This document shows positions 25,713-35,057 of a stretch of 64,000 nucleotides of DNA, in pieces; position 1 is the first letter of the stretch; every line of letters begins with the position of its first letter. Source of the DNA: Halothiobacillus sp. Lineage in GTDB: Bacteria; Pseudomonadota; Gammaproteobacteria; Halothiobacillales; Halothiobacillaceae. The notes below the pieces were generated by a model, which saw nothing but the letters and a program-made list of their open reading frames with translations, was not told the origin of the DNA and did not search any database. Both the position numbers and the translations under genes were made by a program. Location of the stretch: assembly GCA_023255735.1 (NCBI GenBank), contig JAGDVP010000007.1:1-64000 (forward strand). Reading direction: 5' to 3'.

Positions 25713-27521
25713 ATGAATTTATCTCGTCGGGAATTTTTGCAAATGCTGGCAGTCGCTTCGGCCGCTGGTATTAATCTCGAAACCGCGCAGGCGGGCACGG
25801 GCAATCAAACCGTTGCGAATACCGTCAAGGTAAACCGCGCATCGGGCAATATGTATGAAATCCCCAAATTCGGTAACGTGCATATCCTGCATTACACCGA
25901 CATTCACGCGCAGTTAGACCCGGTTTATTTCCGTGAACCCAGCATTAACTTGGGTATCGGCAGCATGGAAGGCAACCCGCCCCATCTGGTTGGCGAAGCA
26001 TTTTTGAAGCATTTTGGCTTAAAACCCAACACCCCCGATGCCCATGCATTCACCTGCCTTAACTATGTTGAAGCCGCGAAAAAATACGGCAAAGTGGGCG
26101 GCTACGCCAACTTACTGACACTCGTTAAACACATGAAAGCCCAGCGCCCAGGCGCCTTGGTGCTGGATGGTGGCGATAACTGGCAAGGCAGCGGCTTGGC
26201 GCTTTGGACTAATGCCCAATGCCAAATTGATGCGCAGAAATTGTTTGGCCTCGATGCCTTCACCTCGCATTGGGAAGCCACTTATGGCAAAGACCGCATG
26301 CAAGATGGCATCAAACAGCTCGAAGCTGCGGGCAATATGAGCTTTGTTGCGCAAAATATCCGCAGTGAAGATTTCGAAGAACGCGTGTTCAAACCCTACA
26401 TCATCCGTGAGCAAAATGGCGTTAAAGTCGCGATTGTCGGCCAAGCGTTCCCCTACACCCCAATTGCTAACCCGCGCTGGATGGTGGAAGGCTGGACCTT
26501 CGGCATTAATCCCGAAGATATGCAAGACGTTGTCAATAAAGCGCGTAAAGAAGGCGCTGAGTGCGTGGTTGTGCTGTCGCACAATGGGATGGACGTGGAT
26601 TTGAAACTGGCCTCACAAGTGAGCGGCATCGATGCCATTATGGGCGGCCACACCCACGATGCGATTCCACACCCCACGATTGTTAAAAATCCGGGCGGCA
26701 AAACAATTGTCACCAACGCCGGTTCCAACAGCAAATACTTAGGTGTGCTGGATATGGACTTCAAAAACGGCAAGCTGCAAGATTTCAAATATACCCTGTT
26801 GCCGGTGTTTGCCGACTTCATCGAAGCCGATAAAGAAATGGCGGCCTTGATCGAGAAGATGACCAATCAAGATGTGACCTTCCAAGGCAAAACCTTCAAT
26901 GCGAAAAAACGCTTAAATGAAGTGGTCGCCACCAACGAAGGCTTGCTCTATCGCCGCGGTAACTTTACCGGCTCATGGGATCAGCTGATTTGTCAGGCCA
27001 TCATTGATCAGAACGATTGCCAAATTTCGTTCTCTCCGGGTGTGCGCTGGGGTACAAGCTTGGTACCGGGCGAGGCTATCACTTATGGTGATTTGATGAC
27101 GGAAGTGGGCCTGACTTATCCGAACGTAACCGTCAATGAATTTACTGGCGAGCAAATCAAAGGCATCTTGGAAGATGTGTGCGACAACATCTTCAACAAA
27201 GACCCGTACTATCAGCAAGGCGGCGACATGATGCGGGTAGGTGGTATGACCTACGCTTGTGCGCCCAATGAAAACAAAGGCAAGCGTATTTCAGACATGG
27301 CGCTGGATGGCAAGCCACTCGACCCCAGCAAAAAATACAAAGTGGCGGGCTGGGCATCGGTACAAAAACCGGGTGAAATTCCAGGCGATACCGGCAAGAT
27401 GATTTGGGATCAAGTGGAAACTTGGCTGAAAGATAAAAAACATATCAAGCCCGTTAAAATCAATGAGCCTAAACTCATCGGTGTGAAAGGCAATCCAGGT
27501 TTGACAGACTGCAAAGCCTAA
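25713..27521 (+). CDS. soxB: thiosulfohydrolase SoxB
   Basis: A periplasmic dimanganese enzyme that hydrolyses sulfate from SoxYZ-bound thiosulfate intermediates. It has 602 residues, somewhat longer than many SoxB proteins (about 560-570). The N-terminus NLSRREFLQMLAVASAAG is a Tat signal. Metal-site motifs of the 5'-nucleotidase/calcineurin fold are HYTDIHAQLDP (D63, H65), LDGGDNWQGSG (D155), TSHWEATYG, VVLSHNGMD and GGHTHD. A strong GGAGA lies 8 nt before the ATG. It stands alone, without soxAXYZCD neighbours, which is common in gammaproteobacterial sulfur oxidisers. The 249 bp upstream hold its presumed promoter. Assignment is firm; the role in thiosulfate oxidation is inferred. Confidence 0.95.
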   Translation: MNLSRREFLQMLAVASAAGINLETAQAGTGNQTVANTVKVNRASGNMYEIPKFGNVHILHYTDIHAQLDPVYFREPSINLGIGSMEGNPPHLVGEAFLKHFGLKPNTPDAHAFTCLNYVEAAKKYGKVGGYANLLTLVKHMKAQRPGALVLDGGDNWQGSGLALWTNAQCQIDAQKLFGLDAFTSHWEATYGKDRMQDGIKQLEAAGNMSFVAQNIRSEDFEERVFKPYIIREQNGVKVAIVGQAFPYTPIANPRWMVEGWTFGINPEDMQDVVNKARKEGAECVVVLSHNGMDVDLKLASQVSGIDAIMGGHTHDAIPHPTIVKNPGGKTIVTNAGSNSKYLGVLDMDFKNGKLQDFKYTLLPVFADFIEADKEMAALIEKMTNQDVTFQGKTFNAKKRLNEVVATNEGLLYRRGNFTGSWDQLICQAIIDQNDCQISFSPGVRWGTSLVPGEAITYGDLMTEVGLTYPNVTVNEFTGEQIKGILEDVCDNIFNKDPYYQQGGDMMRVGGMTYACAPNENKGKRISDMALDGKPLDPSKKYKVAGWASVQKPGEIPGDTGKMIWDQVETWLKDKKHIKPVKINEPKLIGVKGNPGLTDCKA

Positions 27522-27563
27522 TGCGAAACGCCAGTTAAGCCGTTTGGCTTAAATTTATAGATC

Positions 27564-27588
27564 AACCCCGCCGATGCGGGGTTTTTTA
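27564..27588 (+). terminator. intrinsic terminator of soxB
   Basis: A stem AACCCCGC (27564-27571) with GCGGGGTT (27576-27583), loop of 4, then a T run. It lies 43 nt past soxB. Its T run abuts the stop codon of the convergent asparaginase-like gene. Confidence 0.85.
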
Positions 27589-28128
27589 TTGTGTGCTAAC
27601 GGCCTGAAAAACGCCCAGTGCCCGGTTTTTTAAAAGTGCGCGATAAGGCAGCACGCGCCCGTGCATGGCCACATAAATGCCGGCTTGCGGTTCGGCGGCA
27701 GCAAAGCCAAGTGCTAGACCTAAATGAAGCGCCGCCTCAATGGGTTCAATGATGACAGGCTGCATGGCGCCGGTCAGAATAACCACGCGATTCAAATCGG
27801 CCGCATCTAAATACTCGGCGGTTAAGTGTAAGGTATCGGTGCCATGCACCACGATAATGGGTGCGCTGGCCATGGCGCTTGGTAAAGATTGGATGATGGC
27901 GGCTAGCGCGCGGCGATCAAAATCGGTCATCTCAAGGCTATCTTTGTGCAGTGCGCCGAGTAAATGCAGCTCAAGATTAGGCATTGCAGATCGAATTAGC
28001 TGCATGACTGCGGCATCATCCGATGGCACAAACAACTCGCCAGATAAGGGGTTGTAGCGTTTGTTGAGCGTACCTCCCGTATTGATAATCACGACGGGAA
28101 ATAAGGCGGGGGCGTGGTTTTTTGTCAT
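27586..28128 (-). CDS. short asparaginase-domain protein
   Basis: A protein of 180 residues that corresponds only to the N-terminal domain of L-asparaginases (normally about 330 residues). The two catalytic threonine regions are present: NTGGTLNKRY (T20) and VHGTDTLHLT. LTGAMQP also matches the family. The C-terminal domain is lacking. The gene has a normal stop next to the soxB terminator, so it is a compact family member and not an obvious break. The substrate is unknown; amide hydrolysis is inferred from the motifs. Confidence 0.75.
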   Translation of the reverse strand: MTKNHAPALFPVVIINTGGTLNKRYNPLSGELFVPSDDAAVMQLIRSAMPNLELHLLGALHKDSLEMTDFDRRALAAIIQSLPSAMASAPIIVVHGTDTLHLTAEYLDAADLNRVVILTGAMQPVIIEPIEAALHLGLALGFAAAEPQAGIYVAMHGRVLPYRALLKNRALGVFQAVSTQ

Positions 28129-28296
28129 GAAGTGCCTCTGGGCTAAGGTCGGGGGAATAGAGTTGGGTGAATAGCGGGCAATTCTGCCAAGTGCTTTTAT
28201 GGCTTAATTAAATTAGAATACAGGGCAATTTACTTGGTTTCTTGATGGGAATCAGGTGATTTTTAATATCCACACGAATTCATTCTGAGTACCTTC

Positions 28297-28623
28297 ATGA
28301 CTTATCGCTTTCTTATTGAGTCCGTCACGAAATCCGGTGCGCGATTTCGCCCGAGTGATTGGATTGATCGACTAGCCAGCTGGGATGCCACCTTCGATCA
28401 GCATCGGCTTGTGTTTTCTGATCGGCTGCACCCCGCCGTGCTTGATGGGCAAAAAGTTTTAGCCATTGAGCCCGTACTGCGAGATGAAAATGCCGCCATG
28501 TTTGATTCGATTTTGCAGTTTGCCGAGCGCAATAATTTAAAAGTGCATGTACAGCATGCCGATGGGCGTCTTGAGGACTTCAGCGATACCCGCCCGTCTG
28601 CTGCCAAAAACCCCGCGGAATGA
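28297..28623 (+). CDS. DUF3579 family protein
   Basis: A small soluble protein of 108 residues. The opening FLIESVTKSGARFRPSDW and the segment FDSILQFAERNNLKVHV resemble the DUF3579 family of proteobacteria, whose function is unknown. The last 20 residues are polar and variable. It lies 45 nt before rimO in the same direction and may be co-transcribed with it. Confidence 0.7.
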   Translation: MTYRFLIESVTKSGARFRPSDWIDRLASWDATFDQHRLVFSDRLHPAVLDGQKVLAIEPVLRDENAAMFDSILQFAERNNLKVHVQHADGRLEDFSDTRPSAAKNPAE

Positions 28624-28668
28624 ACCCGTTGGTTTGCGTTTTTCGTCCTAACTATTGAGTCATCTATT

Positions 28669-30021
28669 ATGAGTTCATCTGCGCCGCGCGTCGGCTTTGT
28701 CAGCCTTGGCTGTCCCAAGGCATTAGTCGATTCCGAGCGAATTTTGACGCAGTTGCGTGCCGAAGGCTACGCCGTGTCAAGCGCGTACCAAGATGCCGAT
28801 TTAGTGATTGTGAACACCTGCGGCTTTATCGATTCGGCAACCGCAGAATCACTCGATGCCATCGGTGAGGCCTTAGTTGAAAATGGCAAGGTGATTGTGA
28901 CCGGTTGCTTGGGCGCGCGCGATGATGGCGCGCTCATTAAGCAGGCGCACCCCAATGTGCTGGCCATTACCGGGCCCCAAGCTTATGGCGAAGTCATGAA
29001 CTTGGTGCACCAGCATGCGCCGCCGCGCCATGATCCGTTCACCGATTTAATTCCCGCGCCGAGGTTATCCCAATTTGAGCAAAAAGTGGGCGTTAAACTC
29101 ACCCCGCGTCATTATGCCTATGTCAAAATTTCTGAAGGCTGCAATCACCGTTGTAGTTTTTGCATAATCCCCAGTATGCGGGGTGACTTAGTGAGCCGGC
29201 CAATTGGCGAGGTGCTCACCGAAGCGCAAAATCTCGTTAATGCGGGCGTGCGTGAATTGCTCATTGTCTCGCAAGATACCAGCGCCTACGGCTTAGATAC
29301 CAAGTATAAGCTCGATTTTTTTGGCGGCAAACCGGTTAAAACCCGCTTTAAAGAATTGGCAGAAGAGCTTGGGCAAATGGATGCTTGGATTCGGTTGCAT
29401 TATGTCTACCCTTATCCGCATGTGGATGATGTGATTCCGCTCATGGCGGAAGGGTTAATTTTGCCCTATCTAGATATTCCCTTTCAGCACGCCAGCCCGC
29501 GCATTCTTAAAGCCATGAAGCGCCCGGCATCCAGTGAAAACGTATTGGCGCGCATTCAAAACTGGCGCTCTATGTGTCCAGATATAACCTTACGTTCAAC
29601 TTTTATTGTGGGCTTCCCCGGTGAAGCCGACGATGATTTTAACCAATTACTCGATTTTCTGGATGAAGCGCAACTCGATCGCGTAGGCGCCTTTGCCTAT
29701 TCACCCGTTGATGGCGCGCCGGCAAATTTACTGGCAAACCCAGTGCCTGAATCGCTAAAAGAAGAACGCTTAGCCCGCTTTATGGCAAAGCAAGCGGAAA
29801 TAAGCGCAGCTAAACTGGCGGCCAAAATCGGCCAAACGATGGCAATTTTAATTGACGAAGTGGATGAGTCCGGTGCCATGGGCCGAGGGGCTGGCGATGC
29901 GCCCGAGATTGATGGGGTGGTTTTCTTACCCGATATTACCGATGTGCACCCCGGCGATTTTGTCGAAGTCGAAATTACCCACGCCGATGAACATGATTTG
30001 TGGGCCGTGCCCCGCGAATAA
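28669..30021 (+). CDS. rimO: ribosomal protein S12 methylthiotransferase RimO
   Basis: A radical-SAM enzyme that adds a methylthio group to the conserved aspartate of ribosomal protein S12. It has 450 residues. The UPF0004 domain holds the cysteines of [21 protein letters not shown] and VTGCLGAR for the auxiliary cluster. The radical SAM motif is [17 protein letters not shown] and the C-terminal TRAM domain (about 380-450) complete the family pattern. Confidence 0.96.
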   Translation: MSSSAPRVGFVSLGCPKALVDSERILTQLRAEGYAVSSAYQDADLVIVNTCGFIDSATAESLDAIGEALVENGKVIVTGCLGARDDGALIKQAHPNVLAITGPQAYGEVMNLVHQHAPPRHDPFTDLIPAPRLSQFEQKVGVKLTPRHYAYVKISEGCNHRCSFCIIPSMRGDLVSRPIGEVLTEAQNLVNAGVRELLIVSQDTSAYGLDTKYKLDFFGGKPVKTRFKELAEELGQMDAWIRLHYVYPYPHVDDVIPLMAEGLILPYLDIPFQHASPRILKAMKRPASSENVLARIQNWRSMCPDITLRSTFIVGFPGEADDDFNQLLDFLDEAQLDRVGAFAYSPVDGAPANLLANPVPESLKEERLARFMAKQAEISAAKLAAKIGQTMAILIDEVDESGAMGRGAGDAPEIDGVVFLPDITDVHPGDFVEVEITHADEHDLWAVPRE

Positions 30022-30037
30022 ATCGACCACGCCCAGC

Positions 30038-30346
30038 ATGATGATGGATTTGGCTCCAAATAGAGAAGCTCAGGCGAGTGCGCCTGCAAGCGCCATTTGC
30101 TCGTTTCATCGAGATGCGCAAGGGGATTGGTTTGCCAGGTTAGCGTGCGGTCACCACCAACACGTCCGGCATAATCCCCCTTGGATTGATCGCCAATGGG
30201 TTGAACACAGTTTCGGGCGGGTGAGCATGCTAGGGCAGTATTTGACGTGTATAAAATGCGCTAAGTCATCACCCAAAGATGCACTGCATAGGCCAAAACA
30301 TAATGCGCAGCACGGTGTTCCTCCCTATTTGAATAAATCAGGTTAA
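30038..30346 (+). CDS. DUF3565 family protein
   Basis: A small protein of about 100 residues from ATG 30038 (two further in-frame ATG codons follow at once). The reading frame is open upstream inside rimO, but only this part is protein-like. The core FHRDAQGDWFARLACGHHQHVRHNPPW and LTCIKC match the DUF3565 pattern, with Cys and His residues that could bind zinc. Function unknown. It lies between rimO and moaB, 17 nt after rimO ends. Confidence 0.72.
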   Translation: MMMDLAPNREAQASAPASAICSFHRDAQGDWFARLACGHHQHVRHNPPWIDRQWVEHSFGRVSMLGQYLTCIKCAKSSPKDALHRPKHNAQHGVPPYLNKSG

Positions 30347-30365
30347 ATAAATCAGGAGATCGCAC

Positions 30366-30884
30366 ATGCCACCGCGCGAGTTTATGCCACTGAATATTGC
30401 CGTACTCACGGTTTCAGATACCCGAAGCCTAACCGATGATCGCTCCGGAGATGCACTGCAAACCTTGTTGACCCAAGCAGGGCACACACTCTTTGACCGA
30501 CAAATTGTTCGAGATGACAAATATGCCATTCGTGCGGTGGTGTCTGCATGGATCAATCAGCCCACTTGCCAAGCGATTATTACCACAGGCGGCACTGGCC
30601 TTACCGGGCGCGATGGTACGCCGGAGGCAATTAAACCCCTGCTGGATAAAGAAATTGAAGGTTTTGGTGAGTTATTTCGGATGCTGTCATGGCAATCGAT
30701 AGGCACATCAACCCTGCAATCGCGCGCTATGGCTGGGGTTGCGAATGGTACCTATCTTTTTGTGCTGCCCGGCTCAACCAGCGCCTGCCAAGATGCTTGG
30801 CGCCAAATTATTCAAAACCAGCTCGATTATCGAACCCAGCCGTGCAATATGGTTGAACTCATGCCGAGGCTTAATGAGCAATAA
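30366..30884 (+). CDS. moaB: molybdenum cofactor biosynthesis protein MoaB
   Basis: A MogA/MoaB-fold protein of 172 residues that adenylylates molybdopterin or has a related role. The start NIAVLTVSDTRSLTDDRSGD and the motifs ITTGGTGLTGRDGTPEA and VLPGSTSACQDAW are conserved. The rest of the moa/moe set is not in the window. Its stop overlaps the next start by one base (TAATG). Confidence 0.95.
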   Translation: MPPREFMPLNIAVLTVSDTRSLTDDRSGDALQTLLTQAGHTLFDRQIVRDDKYAIRAVVSAWINQPTCQAIITTGGTGLTGRDGTPEAIKPLLDKEIEGFGELFRMLSWQSIGTSTLQSRAMAGVANGTYLFVLPGSTSACQDAWRQIIQNQLDYRTQPCNMVELMPRLNEQ

Positions 30885-32770
30885 TGCAAGTCAATCAAAA
30901 CAGCAGCTCCTGCAATAATGGGCACAGCAATGTTAAACCCGTGATAACTCCGCAGCCTCGTGCACTTTTTGCCGTGAGCTCACTGGGTTTGGGGCATGCG
31001 ACCCGTAGCCTTGTTTTGATTCACGCGTTTTTGGCGCAAGGTTATCAAATCACGATTGTATCAACCGGTAATGCGCTGGCATTTTTGCGCTTAGAGTTGG
31101 CAGATTGCACCGCAATCGACTGGCAAGATAGGCAAGATTATCCGCCGCTTGAACGCGGTATGGGTTGGCAATTTTATCGTTATTTAATTCAAGATCTGAT
31201 AAAAACTTGGTCATTAATCCAAAAAGAACACCGAGAATTTGAAAAAAATTCAACCGAATATGATTTTATATTCAGTGATGGCCGTTACGGGTTTTACAGC
31301 AAATGGACGCCCTCATTTATTTTATCGCATCAAATTGCTTTTGTGCCGCCAAAGGGCTTAAAAGAAATTAGTTGGTTGAGTGATCACTTAAATGCTGCCG
31401 CATTGAAAAAATTTGATCAAATATTTATCCCCGATTACCCATGCCCCAGTAACAATTTATCTGGTAATTTATCTCATACCCCGGTTCTTAATGATGCAGA
31501 AAACCAATATATTGGCATACTTTCCTCTTACCCTCACTTAAATCTAAAGCAAGATATTGATTATTTATTTGTTATCAGCGGCTACCTTAAAGAACATAAA
31601 GATACTTTTGTTAAAAGCCTGCTTCAGCAAGCGCGTCAACTTGCCGGCATAAAAGTTTTTATTTTGGGTGATGCAGAGGCCAATGAGGCAGACTATCAAT
31701 CATTCGAGGAAGAGAACCTAACCATTTACCCCTTGGCAAGTGGCTTGTTGCGGCAAGAATTATTTAACCGAGCGAAGTGCATTATCTCGCGAGCAGGCTA
31801 TACAACCGTCATGGATTTGGTCGAACATGGCAAACAGGCCTTGTTGATTCCCACCCCAAACCAAACCGAGCAAGAATATCTTGGGTACTATCTTCATAGT
31901 CTGAATCATTTTATCTCAAAAGAGCAAACACAAGCATTTGATTTATGCCAAGCACTTGATGAAATTCAAAAAACTAAAATTTTTACTCCGCCGTGGCAAA
32001 CAAACGAATCTGTTAGCCGAATTAGGGAATCGATGGATCGGCTTATTTATAAAAACTTCTTTACGATTATTATTCCAGCTCATAATGAAGAAAAAGAGCT
32101 CGGCCGAACGTTAGAGGCCATTCTAGCGCAGCGTTATCCCTCGGATCGCTTTGAGATTATTATTGTTGAAAATGGCTCCCTAGATGCAACTTGGGCTATA
32201 GCCGAGCAGTTCGTAGCAACGCATCAATCTACCCGATCAATCCAATTATTACGCAGTGCGTTGGGCGTTTCTAATGCCAAAAATGCCGGATTAGCGCAGG
32301 CTGCTGCACACTCAGAATGGGTGATTTTTTGTGATGCGGATACGCAATTTGCCCCGCACGCTTTGCACCAAATCAATACATGGATCAACCGGCACGGCAC
32401 TATGGCGCTTAGCGTGGGTACTACGCGCGTTTTACCTGCAAAGCCTGCGGGCAGCTATGCGTGGCTCTGGTTTAGCTTTTATGATTTTATGCATCGGCTC
32501 ACGCGAAGCTCTTATGCGATTCAAGTGGCCCGCACCCCCATCGCTCGAGGGATTGGCTTTGATCCGGAATTATCCTTTTCTGAGGATTTGGTTTTTATTC
32601 GTGAGTGTCGTCGCTACGGTCGATTTTTCTTTATTCCAAGCGATCAAGTGAGTACCTCAGTTCGACGTTTTGAGGCTAAAGGCTATTTCCGGCAAGGGTT
32701 TCGTTGGCTAATTGAAGCATTAATGCCCGTTCGAATGAAAAAGAACCGGAGCTACGATGTCGTTCGCTAA
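30884..32770 (+). CDS. two-domain glycosyltransferase: GT-B (MurG/MJ1255-like) fused to GT2
   Basis: A fusion of 628 residues. Residues about 26-385 form a GT-B domain like the MJ1255/VC2487-type glycosyltransferases, with SSLGLGHATRSLVL at the start and SRAGYTTVMDLVEHGKQALLIPTPNQ at the donor site. Residues about 390-628 form a GT-A family 2 domain: FTIIIPAHNEEKELGRTL, the DxD-like FCDADTQF, and LSFSEDLVFI with the likely base. No signal peptide or membrane helix is seen, so it should act on the cytoplasmic face. The gene is clearly AT-richer than its neighbours and overlaps the DedA gene by 14 nt. Two successive sugar additions to one acceptor are suggested. Substrates are unknown. Confidence 0.82.
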   Translation: MQVNQNSSSCNNGHSNVKPVITPQPRALFAVSSLGLGHATRSLVLIHAFLAQGYQITIVSTGNALAFLRLELADCTAIDWQDRQDYPPLERGMGWQFYRYLIQDLIKTWSLIQKEHREFEKNSTEYDFIFSDGRYGFYSKWTPSFILSHQIAFVPPKGLKEISWLSDHLNAAALKKFDQIFIPDYPCPSNNLSGNLSHTPVLNDAENQYIGILSSYPHLNLKQDIDYLFVISGYLKEHKDTFVKSLLQQARQLAGIKVFILGDAEANEADYQSFEEENLTIYPLASGLLRQELFNRAKCIISRAGYTTVMDLVEHGKQALLIPTPNQTEQEYLGYYLHSLNHFISKEQTQAFDLCQALDEIQKTKIFTPPWQTNESVSRIRESMDRLIYKNFFTIIIPAHNEEKELGRTLEAILAQRYPSDRFEIIIVENGSLDATWAIAEQFVATHQSTRSIQLLRSALGVSNAKNAGLAQAAAHSEWVIFCDADTQFAPHALHQINTWINRHGTMALSVGTTRVLPAKPAGSYAWLWFSFYDFMHRLTRSSYAIQVARTPIARGIGFDPELSFSEDLVFIRECRRYGRFFFIPSDQVSTSVRRFEAKGYFRQGFRWLIEALMPVRMKKNRSYDVVR

Positions 32771-33536
32771 CATTTCATCGCTTGATCAAGTTATCCCATT
32801 TTTACAGCAAAACCGACATTATGCGTATTTGATTTTATTTTTTGGCGCATTTTTTGAAACAGTTATTCCCTTTTCCCTCGTGGTGTTTGGGGAGTTTTTT
32901 TTTCTGGCTGGTGCCATTCTTGCCGGTATGGAAGTTTTAGAGTTATGGATAGTTATGGCCGTGCTGTATTCAGGCGGCATTTTAGGGGATAACCTAAGTT
33001 ACTGGATGGGGCGAAGATATGGCCTGGGTTTATTCGATCGATTGCAACATTGGCCGCTTGTAGGCCGTTTAGTTCATCGCGAAAATTACGATAAAGGTGT
33101 GGTATTTTTTGAAAAGCGGGGTGCCTTTGCTGTATTCATCGCACGTCTGAGCGGGCCGCTTTCTTGGATAACACCTGCTATGGCGGGGATTTTTAAATTA
33201 AATTATAGGGTTTTTTTAACGTTTAATACGCCCGCTGTGGTGATTGGGATTAGTGAATTTATTGTTTTGGGTTATTTTTTTGGTAACTACATTCATGTGA
33301 TTATTGATTGGCTGCATCAGTTTGGCTTGGCAATTGGCTTTATTTTTATTTGCTTAATCGCAGCCTTTTTTTTAGTACATCGCTACTTTGATTGGCGGGC
33401 AAAAGTTAAACGGACGGAAGCGGAGCTGATTGATTTTATTGGTCGTCATTTCGCTGCGGCAGTGCTGATTATTGCGGGTCTTATTTTGGGTTCTTTATAT
33501 TTGATTTATTCGATGGGTTCGCCTCGATTAAGCTAG
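32757..33536 (+). CDS. DedA family membrane protein (VTT/SNARE-associated domain)
   Basis: An integral membrane protein of 259 residues with about five or six hydrophobic segments. The DedA core has FGAFFETVIPFSLVVFGEFFFLAGA, GGILGDNLSYWMGRRYG, and the basic motif FIARLSGPLSWITPAMAGI. DedA proteins include undecaprenyl-phosphate translocases that recycle the lipid carrier. The 14-nt overlap with the glycosyltransferase gene implies co-translation, so it may recycle or move the lipid carrier used by that enzyme. It is AT-rich like its partner. Confidence 0.88.
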   Translation: MSFANISSLDQVIPFLQQNRHYAYLILFFGAFFETVIPFSLVVFGEFFFLAGAILAGMEVLELWIVMAVLYSGGILGDNLSYWMGRRYGLGLFDRLQHWPLVGRLVHRENYDKGVVFFEKRGAFAVFIARLSGPLSWITPAMAGIFKLNYRVFLTFNTPAVVIGISEFIVLGYFFGNYIHVIIDWLHQFGLAIGFIFICLIAAFFLVHRYFDWRAKVKRTEAELIDFIGRHFAAAVLIIAGLILGSLYLIYSMGSPRLS

Positions 33537-33568
33537 TTTTCTCGAAAATTAACCATTACTTGCGCATT

Positions 33569-33598
33569 AAAAAAAACCCCCAGCCTATGGGGGTTTAT
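33569..33598. terminator. bidirectional intrinsic terminator between dedA and the parvulin gene
   Basis: A stem AAACCCCC (33574-33581) with GGGGGTTT (33589-33596), loop of 7. An A run lies on the left and T residues on the right, so it can end both converging transcripts. Confidence 0.8.
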
Positions 33599-33619
33599 AT
33601 TGTCGGGTTTTAGCTTTTA

Positions 33620-34624
33620 TTAGGGTTTAGTTGTGGGCTCTGCGGGTGTTTTGGGTGTCGCATTCTCGGTAGTTGCCGGTGCGGTGGGCGCAGCAGGTTG
33701 CGCGGCAGCGGGTGCTGCCGTGTCTGTTTTAGGGGCGGCGGGCGGGTTTACCATATCAATGGTGGCTTTCGCCCGCAGTTCTTTGATTAAGTTGGCAACA
33801 GCCGTGCGCTTATATTGATTTTCGAGCTGTGTTTTGAGCTGGGCGAACGTGGGCGGCTGGGCTTCACGGCTATCTTCAAGTTTGATGATATGCCAGCCGA
33901 ATTGGGATTTAACAGGCTGCTGGGTAATTTCATCTTTTTTCAGCTTTTCAACGGCGGCTGAAAATTCAGGCACCATCTGATCGGGTGCGAACCAGCCGAG
34001 TTCCCCACCTTGCTTGGCTGAACCGGGGTCTTGAGATTTTTCTTCCGCTAACTGAGCGAATGGGGTGCCACTATTGAGCTGTTTGATAATTGCATCCGCT
34101 TCTTCTTTGGTTTTAACGAGAATATGCGCCGCTTTGTATTCCGTTGTTTTAGGATAGCCTTTAACAAACTGATCGTATTCGGGTTGCAATTCGCTATCGG
34201 TCACTTTGAGTTTGCTGATGTAATTGGCCAGGTAATCATTTGCTAATTGGTTATCGATGGCATTTTCAATTTGGGCTTGGGTTTTTAATTCTTTTTCTAA
34301 CCCAGCTTGTTTGGCGGCGCCCGCCAACAGGCGCAATTCAATCATGCGTTCCACCAGTTGTTGCTCTGGCATGGGGTTGGGCAGGGCGCTTTGCACCACT
34401 TTGAGGTTTTCCTCATACAAGGGCTGGCCATTAATGGTGGCAATCACTTTGCCGCTGCTCACTTTGCCGGTAGACGCAGATGAGGTTGGGGTTTGCATGC
34501 CTAAGGGTGTTTTGGCTGCAGTCGTTGCTTGATTGCTGCTGCCTTGGCAGCCTGCAAGCCCGGCAAAAGCGAGGAGTACGGCACTTGCGATGGCGGTGGG
34601 TTTAATCCAGTGTGCTTGAGTCAT
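33620..34624 (-). CDS. parvulin-type peptidyl-prolyl isomerase lipoprotein
   Basis: A periplasmic folding factor of 334 residues. The N-terminus has a lipoprotein signal with lipobox LAGC (Cys about 27). A SurA/PrsA-like N-terminal region is followed by one rotamase domain (about 165-255) with YKAAHILVKTKEEADAI, GGELGWFAPDQMVPEF and SQFGWHIIKLED. The C-terminal 50 residues are low-complexity Ala/Pro/Thr. It is likely to assist outer-membrane or secreted proteins. It does not match SurA, which has two rotamase domains. Confidence 0.88.
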   Translation of the reverse strand: MTQAHWIKPTAIASAVLLAFAGLAGCQGSSNQATTAAKTPLGMQTPTSSASTGKVSSGKVIATINGQPLYEENLKVVQSALPNPMPEQQLVERMIELRLLAGAAKQAGLEKELKTQAQIENAIDNQLANDYLANYISKLKVTDSELQPEYDQFVKGYPKTTEYKAAHILVKTKEEADAIIKQLNSGTPFAQLAEEKSQDPGSAKQGGELGWFAPDQMVPEFSAAVEKLKKDEITQQPVKSQFGWHIIKLEDSREAQPPTFAQLKTQLENQYKRTAVANLIKELRAKATIDMVNPPAAPKTDTAAPAAAQPAAPTAPATTENATPKTPAEPTTKP

Positions 34625-34700
34625 AAGGTTTCTTCCTTTAATTTAAGTTAAAACAGAGATCGAAAGGGAATTTGGCTTTGATGGAATTTAACGGCACCGC

Positions 34701-35021
34701 TTATGCCGAATTGATAGGTTCGCCCCAATAGGTGGCTAAATAGGGCTGCACTTGCACCGATTGATAAACGCCATGCGCCACATAGGGATCTGCATTTGCC
34801 CACGCTTGGGCTGCAGCTAAATCGGCAAAGTCCGCAATAATGAGGCTGCCACCAAAACTTAAATTCGCCGCGGTTTGATGATGCGCGTGGGGCATGGGGC
34901 CTGCCGTGATGAGTCGCTTGGCTTGAGCAAGCTCATCGAGTCTGGCGCGATGTTCGGCGCGATAGGCGAGCCGCTGAGCCAAACTGTCCTGCGCGTCGGT
35001 GGCGATAATGGCGAAATACAT
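34701..35021 (-). CDS. yciI: YciI family protein
   Basis: A small dimeric ferredoxin-fold protein of 106 residues with no firmly known role. It begins MYFAIIATDAQDSLAQR and has the family residues in HRARLDEL, GSLIIADFADLAAAQAWANADPY and the ending VQPYLATYWG. In E. coli yciI also lies by yciB, and the same pairing is seen here (yciB ends 36 nt upstream in transcription order). Confidence 0.87.
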   Translation of the reverse strand: MYFAIIATDAQDSLAQRLAYRAEHRARLDELAQAKRLITAGPMPHAHHQTAANLSFGGSLIIADFADLAAAQAWANADPYVAHGVYQSVQVQPYLATYWGEPINSA

Positions 35022-35057
35022 AAATTCAGTCCTTAACTCATTAATTAGGCGGGTTTT

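Noticed and set aside
29852-30037. Upstream extension of the DUF3565 gene inside rimO
   Set aside because: It is the out-of-frame shadow of the rimO TRAM domain. Only the part after 30038 is protein-like.
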